NCBI GenBank assembly: GCA_026770025.1
Contig: JAMXDE010000004.1
Location: forward strand, 3,583,501-3,647,500
Reading direction: 5' to 3'
DNA length: 64,000 bases
Origin: Craspedostauros australis
Taxonomy: Eukaryota > Bacillariophyta > Bacillariophyceae > Mastogloiales > Achnanthaceae
Part shown: positions 1 to 10,525 of the stretch, one piece after another
Layout: each line of letters starts with the position of its first letter
Numbering within the stretch: position 1 is the first letter of the stretch
The notes under the pieces: generated by a model
The model's input: the letters and a program-made list of their open reading frames with translations, nothing else
The model's database searches: none
Told to the model about the DNA's origin: nothing
Made by a program: the position numbers and the translations under genes

Positions 1-1044
1 TACTTGCGAGGCACTGGTCATCATCGACAAGCATCGCGAAGTGGTCGCAGCAAACGCGTCGTCCGCAGTCTGGCTGTGGAGATGCTTGGATCTGACCGGA
101 GCAGCAGCAATGACAACAGCAGCACCATCGATTCGTTGGATTTGGAATGTCGACGACTGAGCCGAATGCGGGCCCGGATACTTCGCCATCATCATGGCTC
201 ACTCGAAGAGCAACGCGCTCTGGTTCCGAGGAATGTGGGCATCGCGGAGACTTCGACACCTGTAGATGATTCATGCGACGAGGCATCATCTGTCACAGCT
301 CATGAGACGACTCGCGGCATCAAAAGACCCATGGCTGGAAATCACAATGGTGTCAACGTCGATATCGATGGTTCAGACGGTCACCAGGGCGATGCCATTG
401 GTACCGATGCTGTGAGTGTAGATGCGAACTGTCATGCGGACGAGCATCCAAGCTGTGATCTATGCGCTGGTGAATGCGACTGCCACTTCGATGAACAAGA
501 GCCACAGCCTCTCATTGAACATATCACCATGCTCGCAGCGATGGACGACAGTTCCATGCCTACCAGCTCATCACAAGGTCAAGATCCCTTGCTTTCCCAG
601 TGCGAGGAGAGAGGTGAAGCCACCCGTATGGATGCCGTCGGGACCGAGACCTTCCAGCTCGTTGGCCCTGGCGATGCTGATCGATCGTTCTCCTCGACGG
701 ATTCGCTCGCTCGCGAGGCTTCAGCTCCGATCGTCGAGGAGATAGCTCTGGAAATGACCGTGCCACCAAGAAGCGGCACGAGCCAACCATCGCCACTCGT
801 GTTCCATCTCCATCTCTCCAAGGTGACGTTCATTCTATTGGCGCTCTTGATTCCGGTGGTGGATCATCTTGGGAACCATCCGTACGAGCACGCACATTCT
901 GGTACTTCACGTCTCACGCCCGGTGACACGCAGCTGAACCCAACAGGAATGGTGTGGAGCAGAGTGGCACAAGAAGATGGCCACATGCTTCAAGACGAAA
1001 CGCAAAAGGAACTCGATCCAAAGGTGACGATTGTATGGCTATAA
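1..1044 (+). CDS. Unknown Ser/Thr-rich protein with C-terminal membrane segment, 5' partial
   Basis: The frame is open from the first base of the window to a TAA at 1042-1044, so only the last ~347 residues are visible and the true start lies upstream. The visible part is polar and low in complexity, rich in Ser, Asp, Glu and His, with a Cys/His cluster (CDLCAGECDCH) near residue 150. One hydrophobic stretch (KVTFILLALLIPVV) lies near residues 273-288, followed by a short hydrophilic tail. This would suit a single-pass or tail-proximal membrane protein. I do not recognise a family. It is taken as coding because it is by far the longest frame here and the shorter frames overlapping it look random. 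Confidence 0.55.
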   Translation, partial: YLRGTGHHRQASRSGRSKRVVRSLAVEMLGSDRSSSNDNSSTIDSLDLECRRLSRMRARILRHHHGSLEEQRALVPRNVGIAETSTPVDDSCDEASSVTAHETTRGIKRPMAGNHNGVNVDIDGSDGHQGDAIGTDAVSVDANCHADEHPSCDLCAGECDCHFDEQEPQPLIEHITMLAAMDDSSMPTSSSQGQDPLLSQCEERGEATRMDAVGTETFQLVGPGDADRSFSSTDSLAREASAPIVEEIALEMTVPPRSGTSQPSPLVFHLHLSKVTFILLALLIPVVDHLGNHPYEHAHSGTSRLTPGDTQLNPTGMVWSRVAQEDGHMLQDETQKELDPKVTIVWL

Positions 1045-1804
1045 CTCTATGGTACGAGTACGGTAGGTATGGCAGGTGTACTAAGCACCCTACCAGTACA
1101 TACTCGTACGCGCTACAGCATGACACATTGGCGACGATACAGAAACAGGGAGAGGTTTCATAGTCGCATCCGCAGCGGCCGCAATACGTTCGCAGGTAGA
1201 GCATGATGCTCAAACTTGCGACACCTTCGACACGAGCGATCGTTCCGCGCGGTTCCAAAGGAATAAACTAATGGCAGCCCTATCAATCGAGAGTTGAGCG
1301 CTCCATGCGTGCTTGCGCATGCATTTCATTTTTAGTTTTATTTTCCAGTGTTTGAAATGGTAGTCATGATCTGGTACCAGTATGAGTATGTATGGATGAA
1401 TGCATGTATGCCTGCGTGTCGATGCTTTGCCTGCTTGTTTCAATGGGTAGGCAATGACGGGAGTGTCATACGCAAATCTGCCTCCGCCTCCTTGTTGCTC
1501 TTGGTTGATTCTGAACCCAGCCTATGTGTCTCTGAAGCACCCCTATTGGGTCGTGCTTCCTGGGCTGATGGCGGCCATGCTCGTAGATACGAGCACCGTA
1601 GTGGCAGTAGGTTATGGTGCCTTTGCATGGACGTCATGGTGCCTATGTCCACCCACAGACAAGAGGCAGATGAAAGATGTTGGGGCGAGGGCAGAACCTG
1701 TTGGCGGCTGTCTGTGGAGCGGCTTGGCTTGCGCTGCCAGGTCGTCGATAGCGACGCAACAGCGGCCGTCTCACATGGCCCATGCTGCATGGTAATTCCT
1801 GCTT
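1045..1804. other. Intergenic, no gene seen
   Basis: This lies between the 3' end of the unknown gene and the 3' end of the beta-propeller gene, which face each other. The open frames here have Met/Cys/Trp-rich, low-quality translations and none is supported. Confidence 0.5.
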
Positions 1805-4526
1805 TTATGGGAATATGTTGCAGTACTCATCAGCATAGGCATCCGTCACAAGTGGCAGATCCCAATTCTTGTCCCCGGTGTTCATGTCGGTGGACACCAA
1901 AATCCATTGTTTGTGTGTGATGATGTTGCCATCAATGACGAAGCTTCTCTGCTGCGAAAGCCAACGTCTGTCATAGCACTCGTCCGAGTGGCGTTCATGA
2001 TAGATGTCGTAGAGAAAGACGATACCGGCATTGATACTGACGGAGAAGACAGCAAATCCTACTGCGACCTCGTAGCCGCCGTTGGGGAAATACTTGTGCC
2101 TGATCAGCGGGATGATCAATATACCTTGCTCATCAGTCTCCCTCACGTAGCGCCAGGCCTTGTCATAACGAATCGCATCAGTCTTTTCATATTGGCCATG
2201 ATAAGTCCAAAGTTCCTTGGCGTTGTCAGGATCTTGCGCGTCGAAGAGGCTGAGTTTGATCCCATCTATGGAGCCATCCGTGGCATTAACATGGCTGCCA
2301 ATGCCAAGCACGATGGTGGAGGCATCGTTGATGGGGATCAAGAAGTCGGAAAAACCGGGAACATCCAGGGAACCCACGATGGTTGGATTCGTCGGCTCTG
2401 TCAGATCAAACACGTAGAAGGGATCGGTATATCGGAAGGTCACCGCGTAGGCTTTGTCCTTTCGGAACACGATCCCCGTGATGACTGCACTCGCAGAGGG
2501 CAGCAAGCAGTCGGAAGATGAATGGCCCAAAGCACAAGAGCGGATAGGAATGTAACAGCAAGGAAATCGAGTTAGAAATATTCCTTGACAAGTTTGGAAG
2601 GCAAGGACGTGGATTGATTGCACTCGGCAACAGCGCAAGCCCAATCGAATTCATCAAGCAAAGCACGCCAAGCGAAATGCACCAAGCAGGAGGAAGCAAG
2701 AAGCAGACAGAAGACGGCCACTTACGCTCGTTGGGCTTTCCGAACTTCACTGTGCCGACGACGTCCAGCGATTTGCCATCGTCGTCGTGGTCCTCGAGGA
2801 TGAACATCTCGTTGATGACGTTCGATTCGCCATTGGTGGTTCTAAAATCATCCGCTGCGAAGCGTTCGGAGACAACGCGGAGCTGCCCATCAACGTTATC
2901 GATCCAGTGCTTGTTGGGGATGGTTCCCAGAACCGATCCGTACTTTTCAGGCACGAGTTTGTCATCTTGAATCTTGTATCGACGAAGGGTAGTTGTTTTC
3001 TTCCGAACATGGATCTCGGGGAATTCCTCTGTGATGGCATTGGAAAGAATGAGATAATCCTTGGTGGCATACGGGATAGTCTCGGGCGATGGAAGAAACT
3101 GCACCAACGTCTCGACATTCAAGCCGCTACTGGTATCAAGTTGTAGGGGCTTCATGTCGAATTTGGACATTCCAACCATATGGTTTGCGTATCCGCTACA
3201 GAATGCCGCATTGGTTGACTTTGCACCATTGGATGCTGACATGGTCGGAGCATCGAGTTTGACGATGTCAGGGAACACTCCGGGCGTTGTCTCGAGATCA
3301 CGCAACAACTTTGTGACATGGCTGTCGACGAGTGTTGGTGCAAGTTCCTTGGCCTTTTCTGCGAAACGGTCGTCGTCCTCACCAAGTTCAAAATAGAGCT
3401 GGCTGATAGGTTGGATGAGGCCCGCCTCTCGATTAATCCCAGACGTGGTCACAATCACAGCTTCGGAGTCAATGGTGTACGCCGCGATGAGTCTTCCGTC
3501 CAGGTACTCCTCACCGATGTATGTGAGGATGTTGCTCTTGTCTACGTTGGTGAAATCGTTGGTTGAGTACAGTTTATCCAGACTGAAGAGCAGCACGCGA
3601 GTAGCTTTCTCATGACGCACGACCCGCGAGATGGGGGTTAATTCCCTGTCGCCAGTTCCGCTCAGGACGACAGCAATTGTGGTGTCCGAGAGGAGGATGC
3701 CGCTGTCAATGCCAGATTCGTCGAAGGGGTTGGATTCGATCCATTCGTCAGAAGCGCCAGCCAACAAGTCAATTTCGCCCACCATCTGATTGGTATCAGC
3801 GCGAGCGATGATGAGTGTGTTGTATTGCACGATGAAGATAAACCTGCCATCAGACTTGTACATGTCTACCTCGTCAACGTGGTGCTCTTGATTGTTGGTG
3901 CCAAAGGAGTCGTCGCCATCGTCCACGGTGATTGTGGTTGTTGCTGCTTCGGATGGCGAGCTCCCAATGTTCCCTCCCCCACCACCGACAGGGTGAAATG
4001 TAGAATCGTCCGGATCTCCATGCATCGGACCCATACAGTGAAGATTCCCAATCATGGATTGGATGTAGTTATCAGCGAAGAACTGAAACATGGTGGTGAG
4101 GTCGTCCTTGAGCTTGTCCATATCTTCGTAGATTTCGAAAGTGAGGGAGAGTTCGGCTGAATCTCCTGTGAAGACTTCATGTTCGTCAGACGAGGGGCTT
4201 GGTCCGATGCTGCTTGCGGAAGAAGAGCTACGGCTAGGAACGCCAAACACGCAACCTAGAACCGTGGCGATGATCACCGCAATACCAAAGCATGCCAAGA
4301 TGCATGCACGTTTCTTCATCGTCTTGAGCTTCGCTTCAACGGCTTGTGGCTTCTCGGTAGCCCCATCTGCACCGTCGGCCCTGGTGCTGGAGGTATCGGA
4401 GGTGTCATCAGAGGTGACGGTGCCTTCCTCGGGGTCGATGGTGGCTTTGCCATCGTCGTTCTCCACAGCGCTCTCTGGAGCGGTGTAGTCTTGTTTCTCA
4501 CCCTTGTTGATGCTTTCGTCCACCAT
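1805..4526 (-). CDS. Type II membrane protein with beta-propeller domain (PF09826-like)
   Basis: Two exons, complement(2726..4526) and complement(1805..2484), join across a 241-nt intron with donor GTAAGT and acceptor TGCAG, giving 826 residues and the junction PNE-LITGIVF. An acidic, Ser/Thr-rich cytoplasmic segment (1-70) precedes one membrane helix (about 73-96). The large remainder would face the lumen or cell exterior. Near residue 210, VDEVDMYKSDGRFIFIV matches the opening of the secreted beta-propeller family, which has a VDEADIVKTDG-type signature. The second exon opens with AYAVTFRYTDPFYVFDL and continues PGFSDFLIP and IVLGIGSH, also family hallmarks. The family is mainly bacterial and archaeal and its function is not known. 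Reading through the intron would give a false C-terminus, so the spliced model is preferred. Fold confidence is high; any enzymatic role is unknown. Confidence 0.85.
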
Positions 4527-5478
4527 CGTTGACGTTGCTTGTACTCACAAGTGTGGGTGTGGTGCTTGTCTCCAGAGTTCTCGTTCTCGTTCTAGTTGTG
4601 CTGCTGTTGATGCTGGTGCAGCCGGCGTGGTGGATGTTCGTGCTTCTGTCGTTGTGGTGAGACAGAAGCTCTGCGTTCCGTCTGGTGATGTTTGTTGGCT
4701 GTGATGGTTTGCTGAGATTGGATTTGTGAGGACAACAGAGAAGCAGCCGGTCGCTGGGGATTGGGCAAAGAGACATCACATGGCACAACGTCGCAGAACA
4801 TCATGGTTATCTCAAGTCGTGTTTCCTGTTCGGGTTTGTGCTATTTGCGCAACCAACAGACATTGTGGAGGCTGCGACGTGAAAGTCTTCTTTTGGTTGG
4901 CGTCTCGGTTTCTACCTCAACGAGGAATTCCTCCATCGCTCCAGAACAAATGTCAGAAGGAGGAAGCGTCGTCCTCGTCCCCTGTTGGTGCCGAAAACAG
5001 GCCAGCGCCTCTCTCCTGCTCGAGCGTTGGGGCTGCTCTGCACCACCATTCCCAACATCACCGTTGACACAGAGTCGTCGCTCCAACCGCGGAACTCCAC
5101 CATGGCAATGATCGTTCTCGGTCTTCTTGTTGTTCTGTGCTTTCGTGATGCGGAAATGCGTTATTGATTTTGGATACTGTGCGCGTCTGGAATGTCAAAC
5201 CACGACTTGACTCAGTCGAATGTTTGTGTGCTATCATGGGTCGTGTGTATTCGTGACCTAATGTGACGTCATCACGAGCGAAACGACAACAACGAGTCCG
5301 AGAGTTTGAAACGGTCTTCGCAAACAGGTCATCATCGCAGCATCACCATCGCTGCTGTCACAATCCAAAGCCAGAGACCAGACACTCTCCCCCCAAGTGC
5401 AAACTGTCTGTCTCTCGTTCCCTCCAATAGTCGTACATGAAAGGCTCTGCTCTAGAGAGTTGCAGCATTGAGTGAGCG
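4527..5478. other. Divergent promoter interval
   Basis: About 950 bp lie between the start codons of the beta-propeller gene (minus) and the retropepsin-like gene (plus). No supported gene is present. A perfect palindromic CRE-type site is annotated separately at 5264-5271. Confidence 0.5.
5264..5271. promoter_or_regulatory. Perfect CRE-type palindrome TGACGTCA
   Basis: The 8-bp palindrome is 207 bp upstream of the ATG of the retropepsin-like gene. TGACGT elements are known in diatoms as CO2/cAMP-responsive sites read by bZIP factors. Function here is inferred from sequence and position only. Confidence 0.35.
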
Positions 5479-6969
5479 ATGACAAAAATGGAGATGGCAG
5501 CGATGCCGCGGCGCTCTGTGGGCAACAGCCTGATGCTGAATCTGCTCGTGATGTCCGCGATGACATGCTGCCGGTCATTCTCTATCGATTCAAGCCGCTC
5601 CCGCTTGGCACGCAGTTATCCTTCGAACTATGGAGGAGCGTACAGGAGGCATCATCCTCAGTTCGCGCAATCCGTGGATGGGGAAACAGCGGACGGCGGC
5701 AGTGCGGCGTCGATGGATGATGCAGCGAAGATGCTTGAGGAGATCCGATCGATGCGCGTCAAGGCGCTCAAGACAGAGCTGGACCAGCTCAGCATTTCCA
5801 CGAAGGGTCTCTTCGAAAAGGAGGAGCTTGTGCAACGTGTGCTCGTCGCGTGGCAGCAGGGTCGCAAACCGCCTTTGCAAACGACGACGAATGATGATGA
5901 CAATGCTTCCGGCCAATCGGCCGATGGATCCTTCACCGCGCCGCTCTACGTCACGCCCCTGGACAAGGATATTAAAATTGATGCCACCAGCATGAACGGC
6001 GACGTCACCATCAAGCCAGATGAGCAGTCCTACCCCTCGGTGCAAATGGAGGTGGATGCCGCATCGCCCTTCGTGCTGAACCTCGTCCTCGACACGGCCT
6101 GTTCTGGATTCGTGGTGCGACCATCCGTGGTGGAGAAGCACAATCTCCCCAAGTTCTCCAATCCAGTCACAATGACGGGCGCCGGTGGTGTGGGTGACAG
6201 CGTCGGGCTGACGCAGATTGAGAAGTTCCGCATCGGCGGGCAGGGCGAGTTTGCAGGTCGCTCCTTTGGGTCGTTGCCGGCGGCCGTGAAGGATATCAAC
6301 GGCTTGCCGGCGGCGGTGGATGGTATCATCGGTCTTTCCTTCCTTGGTCAGTTCGGCGCGATGACGATGGACTTTGAGCAAGGGCAGATTCAGTTTCAGA
6401 GTCGCGAAGCGGCTGCCGCCGCACAGCCCGATGACGCGTCCCTGCAAACGGTCACCGAAGGCAACATGACGCTTCTACCGATAGGCGTTTACTCCGTTGA
6501 CGTCTGGCTTGGAAGCCGGGGGCCCGTCAAGATGATCGTGGACAGCGGCGCCACCGACACCTTCTTGAACTGGAAGGGTGTGGAAGATCTCGGGTTGTCG
6601 CGTTCGTCCAGCAGCTTCGTCGAACCCATCCACAATCCCATGGGTGCCTTCGGCACCGACAACGTCGCGATGGAATTAACGCACCGCATCCACGTTAGCA
6701 GCACCTTGAAGTTGGGTTCGCCATCGGATGTTGACAAGGCCGAAGGTGTGTCGTTCAAGGGCGATTCCAAGCGATTGGCGATCGACATCGGAGACATTGC
6801 TATTCTGGATCGGCTCAAGCCGCAGGGGATCGGTGGCATTCTGGGCATTGACGCCCTGCTGAGATGTTCGGCGGTCCGATTCCACTTCCAGGCCAGGACG
6901 CCGAAGATGGAGCTTCTCATGAAACAGCCGTCCCCAGAGAAGCAAGGACAAGAGCAAGAACAAGCGTAG
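5479..6969 (+). CDS. Two-headed retropepsin-like aspartyl protease homologue with SAP-like segment
   Basis: Single exon, 496 residues. A hydrophobic N-terminal stretch (about 18-31) looks like a signal or anchor and is followed by a Ser/Arg-rich stretch. Residues 88-125 (KALKTELDQL, then GLFEKEELV) match a SAP/ARMET-C-like helix pair common in algal proteins. Two retropepsin-like halves follow. The first has LVLDTACSG (Asp205) and the closing hydrophobic motif DGIIGLSFLGQF. The second has MIVDSGATD (Asp355) and closes with GGILGIDALL. Retropepsins normally act as homodimers with one D-T/S-G per chain, so two halves in one chain could form an internal dimer, as in pepsins. The first motif is DTA, not DTG, so activity is likely but unproven. 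Substrate is unknown. The N-terminus suggests entry to the secretory system, with plastid targeting possible but not clear. Confidence 0.8.
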   Translation: MTKMEMAAMPRRSVGNSLMLNLLVMSAMTCCRSFSIDSSRSRLARSYPSNYGGAYRRHHPQFAQSVDGETADGGSAASMDDAAKMLEEIRSMRVKALKTELDQLSISTKGLFEKEELVQRVLVAWQQGRKPPLQTTTNDDDNASGQSADGSFTAPLYVTPLDKDIKIDATSMNGDVTIKPDEQSYPSVQMEVDAASPFVLNLVLDTACSGFVVRPSVVEKHNLPKFSNPVTMTGAGGVGDSVGLTQIEKFRIGGQGEFAGRSFGSLPAAVKDINGLPAAVDGIIGLSFLGQFGAMTMDFEQGQIQFQSREAAAAAQPDDASLQTVTEGNMTLLPIGVYSVDVWLGSRGPVKMIVDSGATDTFLNWKGVEDLGLSRSSSSFVEPIHNPMGAFGTDNVAMELTHRIHVSSTLKLGSPSDVDKAEGVSFKGDSKRLAIDIGDIAILDRLKPQGIGGILGIDALLRCSAVRFHFQARTPKMELLMKQPSPEKQGQEQEQA

Positions 6970-9382
6970 AATACAGGAGAGCATGGGAGTGTTCACGAAT
7001 GCTGAGTCAGAGTCTGATGGATATGATTTGCGATTTGCGAAACAGCACAGTCTTCTTCCATTCCTGTATTTCCGCAGCTCTAACTACTATAACATGAGAG
7101 AACCTTGATCTGCGCCTCTAGCACAACATCATTCATACGGGGTGATATGTTGCGATAGGAACCCTGTTGAATACTACACGGCATGGGAAGTGCTCCGTCA
7201 CAATGATGAGCTTTTGGCACGGGCGGCGAACTCAAATCTAGACTTCTTTGCTGGAGTGTTAGTGTATCCTTCTTGTTATGCTATTGAGGCTTGATGTCTC
7301 TCTCTGTTCCCCCAAATTGACATCCCCCTTTTCAGATCATTCACGCTTTCGTGTTTCGATACTGTTCAATAAAGATATTTTAATGCGATTTCACTCAGAG
7401 TTCGCATTGAGTTGGAATCGACTTATTTTAGGGAGGTGGGGTATAAATGGTATTATTTGTTATAACAATATTTGATGTTGTGACAGCGTTTGACAAGTGA
7501 AGGAAAGCACGCAACTTGCTGTTGACACAATTGATGTTGCGGTGCCAAGACCAAACAATCACAAAACAGAACCCTGGCATCCTCCTTCTCGATCTCAGTC
7601 GCTGAGCCTTGATGCGGTTCCTTGCCCGAGTGTGGCGTCGCTGCGTCGCTTCTCGGAGCACATGTCATGAACTTCTCATCGTGGCCCCACACGCCATTCT
7701 GCGTAAGAGAATGTGGAGGAAGCCTTTTGCCTCTCCGCCCACTGACATCCATGTTCCCGTTCTCTTTCTGCCAACTCTCCGCTCTCTGTCCCCGAATGAA
7801 TGGATCCGAATGGAGGCGATATCACAACCGTCCCCTTCGTGAATGATGCGGCCACCACGGATGTATTTGGCTTCGCACGGAGGTACAATTCAGCCCAATC
7901 CACAATGCGTCGTCACCAGTACAATCTATCAGTCTGGGTGTGTGATCCTGATCCATTCCATCATTCATTTGTTGGTGACTGTTTGTACCCCGTTCTACCC
8001 GAGGAAGCAAGTGGTTTGTCCAATGGATCCGATGGGCTGCTACACTGGTCGTGAACCGGCAGAGGAAGCTCGATGACAAAAGTGGCCGCTTCGTCGATAT
8101 CGAGCTTGCCGCACGGACAATCACTGGAGAGAATGCATCCAACAACAGCCCACCATGGGCAGCGAAACGCAAATCCAGCAATGACGATGTGGAGACCAGC
8201 AGCGACCACGCATCGAACGAACATGGTGCAACAGCAACAACCACGACAGCCCAAGCGTCGCCTCCTCACCGCGTGGGATGATTGCAGGGAGGAGGTATCG
8301 CGGGTAGTGATCCGAATTGGCTAGGGTCGTTCTGGCTGCGGCCCGCAGAGAGTCGTGACAGGGTGATGAGAGGCTATACGCACGAATGATACACGCGAGG
8401 ACATGACCTGCGGGAAGCAAACTCGCTTCGACTTTCCGCAATGAGGACATGAGGCAAGATGGATCAGATAGTGAGCGAGCGAAGAGTGAGCCTGGCCAGA
8501 GAGGTCCCAAGAAAGTGCAAGTACGAATGACTCTCACTTGACGACAGAAACAGCAATTGTGCTTCCATGGCAGCCGAGTGTCACCTCAGAGTACGCATGG
8601 CAGAGTAGCAAGGGACGTCACCCACGCTTGGGTTGCGTGGTCCCAAGCATCTCGTCCCACTTCTCCAGTGCTGGTGCCTGTGCTCATCTGCTTGTCTCTG
8701 TGACTCATTGGCGATGGCTGCGGACGGAAACGTGAAACATGGCGACAACTGCCTTCGGATTGGCCCCGAGCCGCCATGTGTTCGCTGTTCGTTCAGTCTT
8801 CGTGCAGGCCGCTTTCGCAAGGATCGCATGACCGTGTTCCAACATACGCTACGCCCCTTCTCTGCGTCTGCGTGAAGCACCACTCGGCGACCGTTCGCTG
8901 TGGCATCTTGTTGGGCTGTGCTCGCACTTGTTGGGTGACGATTGTGATGGGCGATGATGGTGAAGGTGGCAGCGCACCACGCCCTGTCTGTTGCTGTCGC
9001 TTGCGCCTTCGCGTGGCAGACACTCTGTGCTTTGCAAAGGCACAAGGAGTGTCTTGTAGGACTATTGCATGACGATCTGTCCCTCACATCCAATTAAATA
9101 CAATCATATATAATACAATTCAGTTCAGTCGCAGCGTTTCTGATGGAATAGAGACAAGTACCATGTTCAAGCATTCTTTGAGGTGGGCTTTTCAAAATCG
9201 TTTCAGGCTCTAGCAATAGTATTAGAAAGAGTACTGGTGCGGTAAAGTGATTTGGGGTCTGTGACAATCACCAGTCTCCTTTGCTCCGTCGCTGATAGTT
9301 ATGCACACGCGGCCTCCGCCATTTATCGTGCGAGTGCGCGCTTCTGTTGCTGTGCTGGTATTGCCCAAGTGGCAGGTCCAGT
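6970..9382. other. Intergenic, no gene seen
   Basis: About 2.4 kb between the retropepsin-like gene and the 3' end of the Ser-rich gene. Short overlapping open frames occur on both strands, none with recognisable domains. A T/A-rich patch follows 7320. Confidence 0.45.
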
Positions 9383-10525
9383 TCAGATGGAAACCACGGG
9401 TGTTCCTTCGACGCGAGTGCCAGCCATGTCCATGCGCTCGGTTGGCGATGGCAGTCTCTTGCGGTGTCTTGGCTTTGGTGGGGACAGAATGTCGCAGAGA
9501 TCCAAGGCCTCTTCGACGTGCTTCAGCGTGCATGCAGTGCGATCCTTGCGGATTCGGTTGGTGGCACGCCGTGGCATGTTGCCGGGATTCAGCATCTTCT
9601 GCCTGGGGCTGTAGCGAGTCTTTGTCCTGTCCGTTCGATCCTGTTTGGGAGAACCGAAGGTCGAGCACGAGGAGCCTGAGCAATCGGACGCGAACGACAT
9701 CGCCGTGGATGTGGATGAGTAGGACGAGCAGGACGATGATGAAAATGATGGCAGCGGTGCGCCGTGCGGTGGTTTCTGCGCCCGCTTGGCGTTCTTGTTG
9801 GTGGAAGCTGCCGGTGGGACGTCCTGGAGAGAGACGCTGCTGTCGGAGGCGTCTTCATCGCCCATGATCTGCGCGGCGAGGAGCATGGCCTGGGATGTTG
9901 ATTGTGGATCCACGCTGAGCGGCGAAACGCGTCTCAGCGATTTGACTGGCGGCAACGATGATGGATCCGCAGGTCTCGTGTTGTTGAGAGGAAAGGTGGG
10001 TCGCCTTGAGAGGACGCTTCCGTTGCGGCTGCCGCTGTTGTTGCTGCTGTGGTTGAGACGCGGTGATGGCAAGTTGACCATCGGAGACAGCGATCGTGTG
10101 GCGAGTTTGCGGACGATCAGCGTGGGGCTCGCATCGAATGGCATGCTGCCGCTGGTGATGCTGCTGTTGGTGCTGCTGTTCATACTTGCCGTGCAGGAGG
10201 AGGATCCTCCGGAGCTGAGGGAGGCGGATTCCCATCGCGAGTCCTTCTTCGTGTGATCGGAAATGTCCAACGATTCCAGCGTGCGCGTGGGACGCCTGCA
10301 GCTGCGCGTGCGAGCCTTGTCCCTCGAGTTGCTGGTGCTTCGGAAAGCAGGTGGCATGGAGTTGGATTTCGTCGTCAGATGGCTGGGATCCTTCATCGAG
10401 CGCTTGCGGCGGCGTGGAGGAGGTCGGGAGCCTTGGGCGTTGTCAGAGACGATCGAGATCTGCATGCTGTCGATGTCGCTGCCGATGATGTGCTCCTTCA
10501 TGAAGAGGTATAGCGGGAGAGTCAT
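9383..10525 (-). CDS. Ser/Pro/Arg-rich hypothetical protein
   Basis: Single exon, 380 residues from an ATG at 10523-10525. The N-terminus (MTLPLYLFMKEHIIG, then DSMQISIVSDNA) is the only non-repetitive part. It is followed by basic clusters (PPPRRRKRSMKD) and long Ser/Thr/Pro-rich tracts. Another basic segment (RRATNRIRKDR) lies near residue 320, with a short acidic helix (VEEALDLCDIL) after it. The pattern resembles disordered nuclear or regulatory proteins that are frequent in diatoms, but I recognise no domain. Coding status rests on length and a consistent Ser-codon pattern; the opposite strand also has frames of up to 188 codons, so the call is moderate. Confidence 0.5.
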   Translation of the reverse strand: MTLPLYLFMKEHIIGSDIDSMQISIVSDNAQGSRPPPRRRKRSMKDPSHLTTKSNSMPPAFRSTSNSRDKARTRSCRRPTRTLESLDISDHTKKDSRWESASLSSGGSSSCTASMNSSTNSSITSGSMPFDASPTLIVRKLATRSLSPMVNLPSPRLNHSSNNSGSRNGSVLSRRPTFPLNNTRPADPSSLPPVKSLRRVSPLSVDPQSTSQAMLLAAQIMGDEDASDSSVSLQDVPPAASTNKNAKRAQKPPHGAPLPSFSSSSCSSYSSTSTAMSFASDCSGSSCSTFGSPKQDRTDRTKTRYSPRQKMLNPGNMPRRATNRIRKDRTACTLKHVEEALDLCDILSPPKPRHRKRLPSPTERMDMAGTRVEGTPVVSI

